Assembly (NCBI GenBank): GCA_004352715.1
Contig: SCFE01000003.1
Span: 3,146,259 to 3,210,258, forward strand
Origin: Hofstenia miamia
Lineage: Eukaryota > Xenacoelomorpha > Acoela
Direction: 5' to 3'
DNA length: 64,000 nt
Shown: piece after piece, positions 49,028 to 60,240 of the stretch
How positions within the stretch are numbered: the first letter of the stretch is position 1
How the letters are laid out: each line of letters begins with the position of its first letter
The notes under the pieces: model-generated
What the model was told of the DNA's origin: nothing
The model's database searches: none
The model's input: the letters and a program-made list of their open reading frames with translations, nothing else
Program-made: the position numbers and the translations under genes

Positions 49028-49128
49028 TTTACGCCATCTATAACAGATTGTTTAATTAGAAATTCACAAACAAGTGCAAATGCATTGCCCTAGATCGTGC
49101 ATTGCATTATGTCAACAGATGGCGTAAA
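49028..49128 (-). promoter_or_regulatory. inverted pair of AGATGGCGTAAA motifs, candidate promoter
   Basis: TTTACGCCATCT at 49028-49039 and its exact reverse complement AGATGGCGTAAA at 49117-49128 lie 85-185 bases upstream of the ATG at 48943. AGATGGCG resembles the ATGGC core bound by YY1/Pleiohomeotic factors at TATA-less promoters. I see no TATA box here. Function is inferred. Confidence 0.35.
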
Positions 49129-49520
49129 GCAACTATAAAATATTGAAATTAAGGGCCGGTAAGTACAAAACTTACTTTGAATAGTTAACTCATATTAAAT
49201 TTAACATTAATTAATAGTTAACTTATAATTTATTTACAAATTCAGTTACAAAAAAGAAATAGGCGTTTACTATTTCAAATATCAGATAACTAGCTACACA
49301 AACGCATAAAAGGGACGAACGTATCTTGTTAATAATGTAATTTTACCAGCAGAATTAAATAACAGGTCAAAATCAACTGAATCTGAATAAATGTTAATCA
49401 AAAATATACATTAACGATTAATGGATTAATTAATCTTTAAATTCCACAGTCCAAAATTTAAATCTATGCTGTTTGTACAGATCATTTTCTATTTAGCATC
49501 ATAATAATGGAAAACCTTAC

Positions 49521-50481
49521 CCCTTTGAGTCCCACAGTATCATATATGATACAAATTTTCAATGGCATATTTTTATGTATTATAGGATGTTTTATTTATG
49601 CACGACGTATTTTTCCTGCTTAGGACGCATCAAATTAATATATTTTGTCTTAAATGGTTTCATGTCTAAAATCAGTGTCAACTAATTTAAAAATCTTTTT
49701 GTTGATTTTTTATTTTTTACAGGTAGGAGATTTTGTATCTTTTCCACATGTAATGGTAATTTGTTTTTTCAACAAAAAATGTTTTTGTGGCTATTGTGTA
49801 CGTGAGTTAACATTTTTTATGATACATTGGAACTGAATGGAACAAAATCTGAACAATTTGTGTGAATAGCGACTCAACTTTTCATAGATACGAAGTCACT
49901 GTTTCTGTGCATAGCTCTGTCAGTGTCAGACGGATGACCATATGAATCGATTTCTATGCAAAAATTACCGCTGTGAGCATAAGACCAGAAAGTGGTACAG
50001 GCCGATCGTCCTTTGGGCCACACACTTGTGTGTTGTAAACGGCTGGCTACATTACCAACGCGATTGCAAGCAGCTCAATGAGCCCAATGTTATGGATCTG
50101 CTGGAATTCACGACCAATATTGCAACTTCGCTCATTATGCGGGACAAGCCCCATGGGAAGCTTTCTGCACGGAAACGCGGACGGCCTTCGGCTACGTCAG
50201 CACCCGATCTCATGGANNNNNNNNNNNNNNGGTTACTCTCCAGGACGATTCGGGCGTAGCCCTTGGGTTCTTGTATGTAATATTTCCACCACCTAGGAAA
50301 TTTTTAAAAACTACAATTGTTTCCCAACTATTATTTAAAACTTCATTACTCCTTAATTGACAAATATTTCCAAGCTTATAAAGAGGGGTTTTGAGGCCGT
50401 TTTGCTCCATGGTGTGATGCCCATGGATCTCGTAACGCGGTATGAGGTTGGGTGGAGCTAGTATTCTTACTCTAAACTCTA
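49521..50481 (+). pseudogene. piggyBac-like element remnant 1 with transposase C-terminal part
   Basis: The left end CCCTTTGAGTCCCA (49521-49534) follows TTAC, one base off the usual TTAA. The first ~300 bp match 50486-50781 almost perfectly. The sequence then jumps to a frame from about 49924 that reads late piggyBac transposase (YRCEHKTRKWYRPIVLW, CVVNGWLHYQRDC, ARKRGRPS). That frame is broken by the 14-N gap at 50217-50230. The catalytic core is deleted. No right-hand end was found before the next element begins. Confidence 0.75.
50217..50230. other. assembly gap (14 N)
   Basis: A short N run inside piggyBac remnant 1, probably caused by the near-identical neighbouring copy. Confidence 1.
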
Positions 50482-50485
50482 TTAA

Positions 50486-51205
50486 CCCTTTCAGTCCCAC
50501 AGTATCATATATGATACAAATTTTCAATGGCATATTTTTATGTATTATACGATGTTTTATTTATGCACGACGTATTTTGCCTGCTTAGGAAGCATCAAAT
50601 TAATATATTTTGTCTTAAATGGTTTCATGTCTAAAATCAGTGTCAACTAATTTAGAAATCTTTTTGTTGTTTTTTTATTTTTTACAGGTAGGAGATTTTG
50701 TATCTTTTCCGCATGTAATGGTAATTTGTTTTTCCAAAAAAAATGTTTTTGTGCTATTGTGTACGTAAGTTAACATTTTTTAGAAGACACCGTCGCCCAC
50801 TGGCCAGAAATGGTTGCTGTTACTTCAAGAAAACGCTACAAACAATGCATTTCCCTTACACAAACTCGTTGCATGAAATGTTCCATTCATTTATGCCTGC
50901 GACCAGAACGAAACTGTTTTGTGAAGTATCACCAGTAGGCCTTTGGCCTGACTTTGTAGAAATTAGCGTGCTGATGAATAATAAAAACAATCAAGCATAT
51001 TGTTGCGTTTTCGTTCAATTATATGACACAATGCTAAAGCAACCGTTAAGTCCCAATGTATCATATATGATACAATCACAAAAACATACAAGAAAAGTGC
51101 AAATCGCTTCAATTTTCAGTCTGTAGTTATGAAGTATCCCAGAATGATGAAAAATGATCAGTAATATTTTTTTCGTCGAAGAAAAATAATTTGGGACTGA
51201 AAGGG
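50486..51205 (+). mobile_element. piggyBac-like deletion derivative 2 (720 bp, complete ends)
   Basis: TTAA flanks both ends (50482-50485 and 51206-51209). A 14-bp perfect terminal inverted repeat, CCCTTTCAGTCCCA, is present at each end. After ~300 bp of left end, a frame at 50798-50938 encodes the cysteine-rich C-terminus of the transposase (RKRYKQCISL, TRCMKCSIHLCLRPERNCF, KYH) and then stops. The long open frame from 50743 is in another frame and is a shadow. It cannot encode an active transposase but has intact ends. Confidence 0.85.
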
Positions 51206-51209
51206 TTAA

Positions 51210-53180
51210 AATTAAATTGTTTAAGCCTAGTAAGAGATTGTCAAGCAATTGAATTATATTATAAATTTATGAAATGGACGAATTAATTATTTTAACCAAT
51301 TTGGTCAAGTAATGAATTGGTATATAATGTTTATTAACGCTATTCAGCTTAATCAATATTCGTCGATGATTAACTCTTCTTAGAAAGAGTTGCAACAACT
51401 GCGTATAAATAGGAGTGATACACTATCATATTTGCATGACCAATATTTGCCAAACAAAATTTTTGACGAATGTTTACCACTATATCACCCCGTCGATGTT
51501 GTTTATTTACGCACAATGCAGTGGTTAATTAATTTCATTTAAATGGTTTTTCTTGTCATTGTTAATGCGAGGCAGACAAAAAAGTATCACACAAATGCAT
51601 ACATGCTTAATAACAATTGTATCAAAAACGAACACTGCACAGGTCATAGCACACAAACGAATGCAAACTAGGTAACCACAAACGAAAAATTCCAGTAGAT
51701 ATTTGCCGTTTGTCTGATGACTTGTTTGACGAATGTTTGATAATGCATGTTTGCGGATCACCAGATGCTTGATAATGAATCACCACATTAACTTAAGAGG
51801 GTTCCTCTACAGAAAAAAATGGTTTTTGCAATTTTGATTATTTTTTGGCATATTTTAAAACTTTTATCCATCTTTTATAATTCTGCTTAATTCCTTTTTT
51901 GAAAATATTTCTTATTCTTGGTTAATTATTCAAAAAATTCACAAAATGTACACAATTTATGATAATCTGAATACTGTTGTACTGCCACGCTATATAATTT
52001 TTAAACATTTTTTTTCATATTTTACCATTTACCTACAATCGAATAATCATAACTCATGTTTGGTACTGACTTGATTTTTGGACAGAATGTTCCAGAAAAA
52101 TTCCTCTATACATAACAATGAGAAAAAATACATTTTGTATTAAGTTCAGTGATTTTATGACATTTTGCAAATTAATGAGGTAAATAAGTCGTTCGATATC
52201 CATATTTATGCAAATTAGCAATTAGTCGTATTAAAGAAAATTATTATAGCTGTATAGAAAATTTTATTGTTTACAAAAAAGGTAAAATATAACATGATAA
52301 CTACTTCAGTTATACAGATATTACCGATTGTAATTTAGACTCATTATATCATTTAATTTAGTGGCTACCATGGGAACCAGAACGGAAAATAATTTTTCAA
52401 ACCAAATTTCTACAATTTCCAACTTGCTTTATCATATAAGCCTAATATTGCCAGGTTAACTTATGTTATTTGAATTTTAGATTTTTCTCTATGGGCACCC
52501 CTTAACAAAATTAACACATTAAATACAAATATAGGTAAATGGAGTTGCAAAAAATTGCCAATATGTTGTTTATATATTGAAAAAATTACTTTAGAAGTTT
52601 TCCATCAGCTCTCTGTTATTTAGTAGAAAAGCATGACATACTAAACAGTCAAGTAAATTTGATTGAAAATTTATTTCCAGGCAATGATGTACCCAAGGGA
52701 AGACAAGGTGGAATATGAATGCAATTTCATCAATAAACGCATGAACAATCTAATATCTTAGAAAACAACTTAGAAATCTTCGAAACATATTATGGAATGA
52801 TATTGAACCTTTAATAAATAAACATTAGGTGTTACTTTTACACAATGGTTGCCTACAAGGCAATTGTGGTATGAGGTAGAGGAAATATTATTATCCACGG
52901 AATAACCAATAGAGCAACAAGCTTTTTTGATTTAATAAGATAATGATTTGGTGCAATACTTTTTATATTTAGTTTCTGATTCTCTAAAATATAACTAGCA
53001 GATTGGCAATTTGTAAATGTAACATTTGACACAGCAAATATCAGTTAGAATTGGACCAACAACAGTTAGAAAATAAAAGCTAAGGACCAGTTCATTACAA
53101 CTCTTCGAATTGGCGGGGCTAACCGGGCAAGATTTCAAAATCCCGTGCATTGCTAAAGCCGTGATAATTGGTAGAGCAAG
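51210..53180. other. intergenic DNA, no gene seen
   Basis: AT-rich, with no recognised coding sequence. A minus frame at 51761-51525 is open for 78 codons without recognisable content. Confidence 0.45.
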
Positions 53181-53189
53181 TTTGGTAAT

Positions 53190-54957
53190 GAACTTATCAG
53201 CGTGATCGCGAAGGATTTCAACTGCCACAATCCGGAATTGGGTGGATCCAAAATAGATAACAAATGTGAACAGCTCAGCGAGTTTGCCAACCTTAACGAT
53301 CTTTATATACCTAACCACCCAGATCTTGGGCCAACCGTCATTAATGCCTCAAATGGATCTAGCATTGCCCGATATCAATTTAACCCGCAAAATTAATTAC
53401 TGGAATATCAGACCGAAGGACCTCTTTGCTGGCAACGGACTATAGAAGTGTGCATTGAGGAAAAATTTCCGGATCAACCTACGGATAAACTAACTTAGAA
53501 ACAATGCAATTGGGATTTATTTTCTTATGCTCAAAATCAATCTTACCTATACACTCCTCAAAACGACGATATTAATGACATTGACAAAGCATTCAATCAG
53601 GTTGTTATATTCAACTCCAATGCAGTACAGTTCCAGTTACTCCAAATCTCACCCATTGTGGACTACCGAACTAACTCATCTGAAACCCAGAAACGCACAA
53701 CACAAATAATGGAAAAAACCCTTCAGAGTACACTTTCAATATAGGTTCCTTAAACACCGACCTACAGCTACGGCCTTGAACAAACTGTTTCAAATCGTAT
53801 CAACTGCTAAGCTTCGATTTCTCCGCAGCTTTCGACAGAGCACCACCTAAGTCCATTATTCAAAATGTAGCATACGCAAACGACAATAACGCTGCAATCA
53901 AGGTTACATCCATAAAAATAAATATAGCTGACAATATTTCTCGGCAACTAATGACATGGTCTATATCTAAGGGACTAAAATTGAACTTGTTCAAAACCCA
54001 GGCCGCATTCATCAACTATAAACTTAAAACACCCGCATCTATCATTCTGCAATCTGAAACGCTCAATATGCAACCCAGCAAGTTCCTGGGCGTCATTTTC
54101 TATGATAAATTGACACTTAAAAATTACATTAAAGCAGCATGTCACAATGCAGTGCAATACACCGCGATGCTAACCAATGTATCTCGATTACAATACGGCA
54201 CTTCCTCCAAAAACCTTCGCCTACTGATCAAGGAGTTACATTACCTAAATTATTTTATGGAATAGCTGTCTGGGGACATCAAATAAAATTCAATACACTT
54301 AGAACTATCTCATTCGCAAGACAAAGAAAAATAGCCTTACTAATTACAAGTCTTTCAATTCAAGTCGCACGTCAAAAATAATTACATTAAACGATATTCC
54401 TCCTATGGTGGGCGACAGAAACATCTTTCCCCTTCTTCAATCACGCAAACTCGGTAATCCTATCACATTTCCGCAACATAATCCTGAGACGAAGGAAGAA
54501 AGCTCAAAGCTCCTTTTGGATTACATACTCAACTTGTTCGATGAATCGCGTTTCAAATTCAAATTTTCCGCTTTTAATAATTTTACTAAAGAGAATTCAC
54601 ATGTATTGTCACAGATCATTACCAAACAATAGACTGAATTAGCTTCAATCAAGCGCTATCCCCTTTTGTCGATGGGGATGCCGTGAGTATGAGACGATTG
54701 AGCAGAGTATTTCGATGCTCCTTCTACAACAGCAGTCGTGGTCCCCTGGTCAAAGCTTGTAAGCAAAATTTAGTGAAATTTGACAATTTAAGCGATTTTC
54801 TTAATAACAGCAACTATACTAACGCTTTATTACAATTTGCAGACCTTAAGTCAATTAATCCTAAGAGAAGCTTTATGAATTTACCGATCGATGTTCATCA
54901 CTTTCCGTATTCTGGGAGCTATGCATCTCAAGCCAACCAATGTCTGTTCGGATAATG
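53190..54957 (+). pseudogene. jockey-like non-LTR retrotransposon remnant
   Basis: The order follows a jockey-type ORF2. The end of the endonuclease domain comes first (DFNCHNPELGGSKIDNKCEQ, 53213-53272, then NASNGSS). A linker has HPLWTTELTHLKPRN. RT pieces include SFDFSAAFDRAPP near 53815. At the catalytic box YADD is replaced by YAND near 53875. Thumb-region frames at 53951-54265 and 54139-54381 hold LPKLFYGIAVWG. A C-terminal stretch ends at the stop at 54955. Frameshifts, stops and an internal RT deletion make it dead. Confidence 0.8.
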
Positions 54958-55190
54958 TCGGTCGCTAATTGTTTTATTTGTAAACCGTTTGTTTATCACT
55001 GTAATTATCTTTGTGTTCTCATAGAAGTTAATACAAACATATACATGAATTTCAAGTCCTAAAAATAATACAATATCCCCACCCACCCATTTTGTATTTG
55101 ATCAAATAAATGAATAAATGAGGGACAACATATTTGCAATTGATCTGAATATGAATAATGGGCTGCCTTGGAACTCGATTGATAAGCGAT

Positions 55191-55230
<40 letters not shown>

Positions 55231-55833
55231 ACTTTAATATAGCTAAGATATATTGAGAATTTATATTTTATTTAATGAAAATAAATTTTAAGAGAACTTA
55301 AATAATGATTGACTATTTGCTTTTATTTAATATAATTTCAAAGCTCTTTGAACATGTTTAAAAATAAACTGCAAGTAGGCTATTAATAGGATTCAAAGGG
55401 AGGTTTGACTGCAGTGCGATATTCACGATCAGCTCAAGCAAAATTTATAAAAAGGTTTAATTATAAATGTTTATAAATAAACACGAATGCTAATATGAGC
55501 TTATCATAATCCAAATTGCAAATATCTTTAAAATTGATAGCAGTTGTTGTTTTTACCTTTGAATATCAAGCTGATTACGAATAGTAAGTTGCAGTAAAAA
55601 AACCTATTCAAAGCAAGAGCTGGCAAGCTGTCATAGAAAAGCGAGCGATTATATAAATTGCGCGTGCATTTATAGACCCTCCAATAATTATTACGAGAGC
55701 ACATTTGGTATATCCGAAACTGAAGTAATTGAAGCGATAGGAGTACACTAAAAGATCTTGGTGGTCTTCGATCTAGAATTGTGTTAATTTAAGGTGATTT
55801 CAATTTTTCAGGGAAGTGAAACCCTAAAAGTGC
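54958..55833. other. no gene seen; contains a TA microsatellite
   Basis: AT-rich DNA with a (TA)n run at 55195-55228. Nothing coding was identified. Confidence 0.5.
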
Positions 55834-56445
55834 ATGGTACTTGACATCAACCAGAAGATAGAAAGAAAATTTTCAATTGATGGGAGTGACCTTCCTGAAA
55901 CCCAATATGTTAAGGATCTTCGCGTGAGGGTATTAGCTAATTTGAAATGGGATATCCATGTTGATGTTGTGGTTAAACGTGCGTCGAGATTGAGGGGAAT
56001 GCTTAAGCACGTTCACGCTAGTAATGACAAGGAGGTGATAGTACCCTTATATAAAGCAATTGTTCGTCCTGTCATGGAGTACGCCGCCACTGTCTGGCCA
56101 CTTCAATGTTACACTCAAGAACAAGCTGGAAGCTGCAAAAAGCCTTGTTTAAATAGGGTCATTGGCGATGCCATGGTAACCAAATTGGAAGCGCATAGAG
56201 AAACAATCGACCCGGTCACAACCTACAAGATGCTCAACAATCAGATGTACATCAACAAGGAAGAATACTTTAAAATAGCGCAATCACGCGCATTGCGCAG
56301 CAATTCGAAAAAATGTAGAAGAAATGGTGCCGGACAAATATTAGGTCACATTTTCTCAGTGTCCGTGTGGTAGACAAATGGAATGCATAGCCAGATAGGT
56401 CAGGAAAAATATGGATTATTAAATGATATTCGTATACAAATATAG
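55834..56445 (+). pseudogene. CR1/L2-like non-LTR retrotransposon, 3' part of RT ORF
   Basis: A continuous 179-codon frame (55834-56373) reads the RT thumb and C-terminal region of a CR1/L2/Rex-type LINE: LPETQYVKDLRVRVLANLKW, KRASRLRGMLKH, then LYKAIVRPVMEYAATVW. TYKMLNNQ follows. After a frameshift it ends with a VVDKWNA-PDR stretch near 56370-56400. A piece between EYAATVW and TYKML is shortened. The 5' end is truncated, as usual for LINEs. It is less decayed than the other LINE copies in the window. Confidence 0.8.
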
Positions 56446-57153
56446 ACAAAAGCTATTATCAAAAAAAATCTATTTTGAACAGAAAAATTTAAAAAACCAA
56501 AAATGAATTACATTATGGTATACTCAATAACCTCTAAGTTGAAAATTGCAACTTAATTAATTAGTACTAAAATACTATTAGAACGTTTAGTCAAAAACTG
56601 TAATAAACAAAGGTGTTATTCACAACATTTAATAGTGTCGTCAAACAATTTCGAAAAGCACATTATGGAAGGTTCTGCTAAACATTCAGTAAATGAAGTT
56701 GAGAAGGTTTGTATTTTTTTATTCTATAAAATCTCAAATCTTGGACAATTGCAGTAAGTTTTTCTTAAGGAAAAGTGTTCATAAAATAATAATTTTGGAA
56801 GATTTGAGATAAATTTAGAAAATGTCAAATTTCCAAAAATGAAACATATTCAATCATAATATCACTAAAACTATTATTTTTGAAATTTTTAGATAAAGCT
56901 AACTGGAATCAATTCCTAGCAAAATCATTCAATTTCATAACTAATTACTGAAGATTTAAAAAGTCTTTGAGAACTGCAAAATTGAATTGATAAACAAAAT
57001 AATGCATAAAAATATTAATACTGTAAAATCAGCATTAAATCTGTAATGGTTCTAGTTCCCTATCTAATGAGGGTTTCAGGTTGAGGAATGAATTGCTACG
57101 CTACAAAATAAATCAACTTCTCCTATCATTCAATCCACTCCTAGTAAATGTAA
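56446..57153. other. no gene seen
   Basis: AT-rich DNA between the LINE fragment and the TIR element. Nothing recognised. Confidence 0.5.
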
Positions 57154-57972
57154 CCCAGATAACAATTTAAGGTCTAAACAACATTATTTTGGGTTGTTAT
57201 GTGGTTGTTTTATGTGTCAAAAACAACGTTGTTTTAACATCAAAATGGTACCATTTCATTGGTCAAAACAACATTGCTTCAACAATGTCACATTTGGTTG
57301 CTTTTTGGTTGTTTTTTATTCATGAAACAGCAATATTTTGAGGTCATAACAACATTGTTTTATGTTGTCACATGCTTGTTTTAGCATTACTTTTGTATGC
57401 AAAATAAAATTTTATATTGCTAAGCAGTTCAAACATTGCTGTTTAAACAAACACAACCCCAACAAAGGGCAGACCACTATCTTTGAGATACTGTTAAGCA
57501 TATTCAATACAAACATTTGTTAAAGATTTCAATGAATGTCTTGTATATAAATGATAACAATGAGCATAAACATCTGCCAAATTTAACAAAAATTTAAAAA
57601 TCTAAAATTAAGCACAATTTTGAAATAGTACTTTCTTAAGTCGTGAAAAATCTCTTCAGCTCAATTGTAACTTATGATATTTAACAGTCAATGTCAAGGT
57701 GTCCAAATATTCATGAATAAATTATTTTGAAAATTCACTTATCTGGTATATTATAATTTTTCACAAATTAAAAATTTCAAAAAAGGTTTTGCAAATCCTT
57801 TTTTATATAAAAGGATCTAGTAATAAAATAATAAAGTGAGTTAAATTTGCAAGCATCTGCTCACTGATTATATTTTACTAAAGCTGTTATTATGATGTTA
57901 GTGGTTGCTGCAACAACCAAAAGTATGAAACAACTTTAAACAACGTAAAAACAACCAAAATTGTTATCTGGG
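57154..57972. mobile_element. non-autonomous TIR element with AACAAC/GTTGTT subterminal repeats
   Basis: The left end CCCAGATAACAATTT and the reversed right end are identical over 15 bases. Subterminal DNA is packed with AACAACATTGTT-type units, left about 57175-57390 and right about 57900-57960. The core from about 57410 to 57880 aligns with 7090-7560 of the element at 6859-8189 (shared example: CATTGCTGTTTAAACAAACA). The termini resemble that element (CCCARATARCAA), but its subterminal units are of a different sequence. No coding capacity. A target duplication is not clear. Confidence 0.75.
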
Positions 57973-58534
57973 AAGAGGTGACAGTAGATTGAGAGAGAGG
58001 GTAGAGTAGCCATACTTGGCTGAGCTGAAACAGAAACCTTTTAGAGTTGTTTAGAATAGAACCCTAGAGAGAGAGGGAAGCCCTAATATTCTTGGGTGCA
58101 GTGCAATGGAAACTGTGCTAAGTAAAAACCTAAACTCTGTGCATTCCTCAACTTGTGCAATTTAGGTGGTAGAAATAATAACCATTTTTGGAAACAACTG
58201 AAATGCAAACAGCAGAAGCCCTAACTGTACGCCTAGTCCTAAGTTAAAGGATATGCTTGAAATTTGTACCACTCCTAGGTAGTCTTTAACTGATATGTGA
58301 CAGTTTTAGAAAGACATAAGTCAAACAAAACATATGCTAGTAACAAAAATGAATATTATCATACATTTTTATATGAACAAACAATAACTCACAATTGCCA
58401 ATATAAGTAAATAAATAACAGGTAGTCTGCAAAAAAATTAAAAATATTCAAAAATGAAATGGCACATTTTACAAAACTAAATTTCATCTGGTGGAATGCT
58501 AAATTACCAATCTACCTTGCTAAAAGCCAATAGC
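57973..58534. other. no gene seen
   Basis: Includes a short GA-rich stretch near 57990-58080. Nothing coding was identified. Confidence 0.5.
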
Positions 58535-58866
58535 TGTTGATGAGAGTGAGCCTTTTCTGATGAGTGCAACTTTTATCTTAATGGGACTATCAAAGAGCAT
58601 AACATTCATTTTGGGCAACTGAAAATCCTCACTGGCAGCTCAAATGCAAAATGCATAACATCAGATATCTTACAGTTTGGGCAGCCATTGGGTGGAATGT
58701 TTTAATTGGCTTGGACATCTCTGAAACAACTATGACTGGAGATAGATATTGTGAAGTCCTCAATGAATATGTAGTTCCCTATTTTCAACAAAACCCAGCA
58801 ATGCCCTACCAGCAAGATAGAGCCTCCCCTCATCATTCAAGGGCAGCCAGACAAATTGTATTTCAA
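58535..58866 (+). pseudogene. Tc1/mariner-superfamily (DDE_3-type) transposase fragment
   Basis: Translation gives FSDECNFYLNGTIKEHNIHF. After a one-base frameshift it gives WATENPHWQLK, TVWAAIGWN, MTGDRYCEVLNEYVVPYF and YQQDRASPHHSRAARQ (58651-58850). The two visible aspartates (in SDEC and QQDR) fit the first two residues of a DDE/D triad. The third acidic residue and the C-terminus are absent. The N-terminal DNA-binding domain is also missing. Confidence 0.75.
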
Positions 58867-59563
58867 GTACATGAATCATATATTATCTATTGTAACATTT
58901 TTTTTTATTTCTGTACTAAAACTTTTGGAACACCTGGTATGATCATTATAGGTGAACCATTTTGTATTGTCTTAAAATACGGGCTATACCACATGCATTT
59001 AAATGTTTTCTAACTATTAGAAACTGCAAGTTCTGGATTATTCAGAAAATGAATTTGTTTTTATCATCTACACTAGGTATTACAATTTTTAATAATTTAT
59101 TATGCCTATAATTCAAACATTTGTTATTAAGTTTACAGGATAATTTCTATCTTGTTTTTTAAAAGCAAGGGTTTATTTTCAAATGCTTAGTTGTTTGCTG
59201 AAAAATATTTCCTGCTTTGTATTAATAAACAATGAATTAGATTACAGCAATTGTATTTATGTGTTAATCATGAGAAATGCATTTAATTTTTACAGATAAG
59301 AAAATTATTCATTTGTAAAATGTAATATGAGTTTTTCCCATTAGTCAGCAAATGTGATATAGTGCCTCAATTAGTCAGCTAACAATATCATGTATAATAA
59401 CAAAAATAGAAAAATCTGTTCAAACAAGTAAAATAGAAAACATGTATGTAAACTAAATTGGCCCCCTGTAAATATCACAAAACTAATTAATCACTATAGA
59501 AACTAGTAAAGTACATGTTTGTGAACCTTTGTCAGTCACCAGAGAAGGACTATAGAATTTACA
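58867..59563. other. no gene seen
   Basis: AT-rich DNA with no coding sequence recognised, leading up to the promoter-like cluster. Confidence 0.45.
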
Positions 59564-59760
59564 TGACGTCACTGCAAAACACACTAATCAATATCCAAGA
59601 CCTAACATAGGCCATGAGTCAAAGTGTAACACATTGGACTCGCCCTCTTGACCAATCAGGAAAAAGTGTAATGTAATGGAAGTCTCTTCTACTACTATTA
59701 GCAATCACATATGCAGTATATAAGCCTAATTCTTTGCATATCAACATCAATAGAGTATGA
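59564..59760 (+). promoter_or_regulatory. promoter-like cluster: CRE, CCAAT box, TATA box
   Basis: A full palindromic CRE (TGACGTCA) is at 59564-59571, a CCAATCAG at 59652-59659 and TATATAAG at 59717-59724. A start near 59747 would be about 30 bases past the TATA box. The CCAAT box would then be about 95 bases, and the CRE about 180 bases, upstream of that start. The stretch is also GC-richer than its flanks. No coding frame follows, so it could drive a non-coding transcript or a gene beyond the window, or belong to a solo LTR. Confidence 0.4.
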
Positions 59761-60201
59761 AAAATATTTTTGTCATTAAATTATGTTGATACAATTTGTG
59801 TCATTTTTAGTAAAATCCAAGAGCTTCAGTTTTTTAGTTACATCTCATCTCTATTAAACCCCTTTTTTTGAAAGTTAATTCAAATCTGAGAGAATGTAGT
59901 ACATTTGTTGATGTGATGGTTGCAACAAACTTGCTTTAGCAAAATTTTTAAAATTTAACACGTAAAATGTAGGAAAAATTTTCAACATTCTATTTTTGCT
60001 GAAATAATTTAAAATTTATTTACTGTAAGCAATGATATACAAAGTAACTTATTGCTGTGAAATCATATTTGTGAATTACTAACAAAATAAATTTGGAAGT
60101 ACAGATATTATTGTAATAATTGTAAAATAATTAGTTTTACATTACTTTGGTTTTCAAAAACAGAAAGCTTAAACTCCCCTAGCTCCTCAGGCTTGACGCA
60201 A

Positions 60202-60204
<3 letters not shown>

Positions 60205-60237
<33 letters not shown>
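60205..60237. repeat. (TA)n microsatellite
   Basis: A pure TA run of about 33 bases. Confidence 0.95.

Positions 60238-60240
<3 letters not shown>

Noticed and set aside
50743-51126. 127-codon frame inside piggyBac copy 2
   Set aside because: The homologous transposase C-terminus is in a different frame (50798-50938), so this frame is fortuitous.
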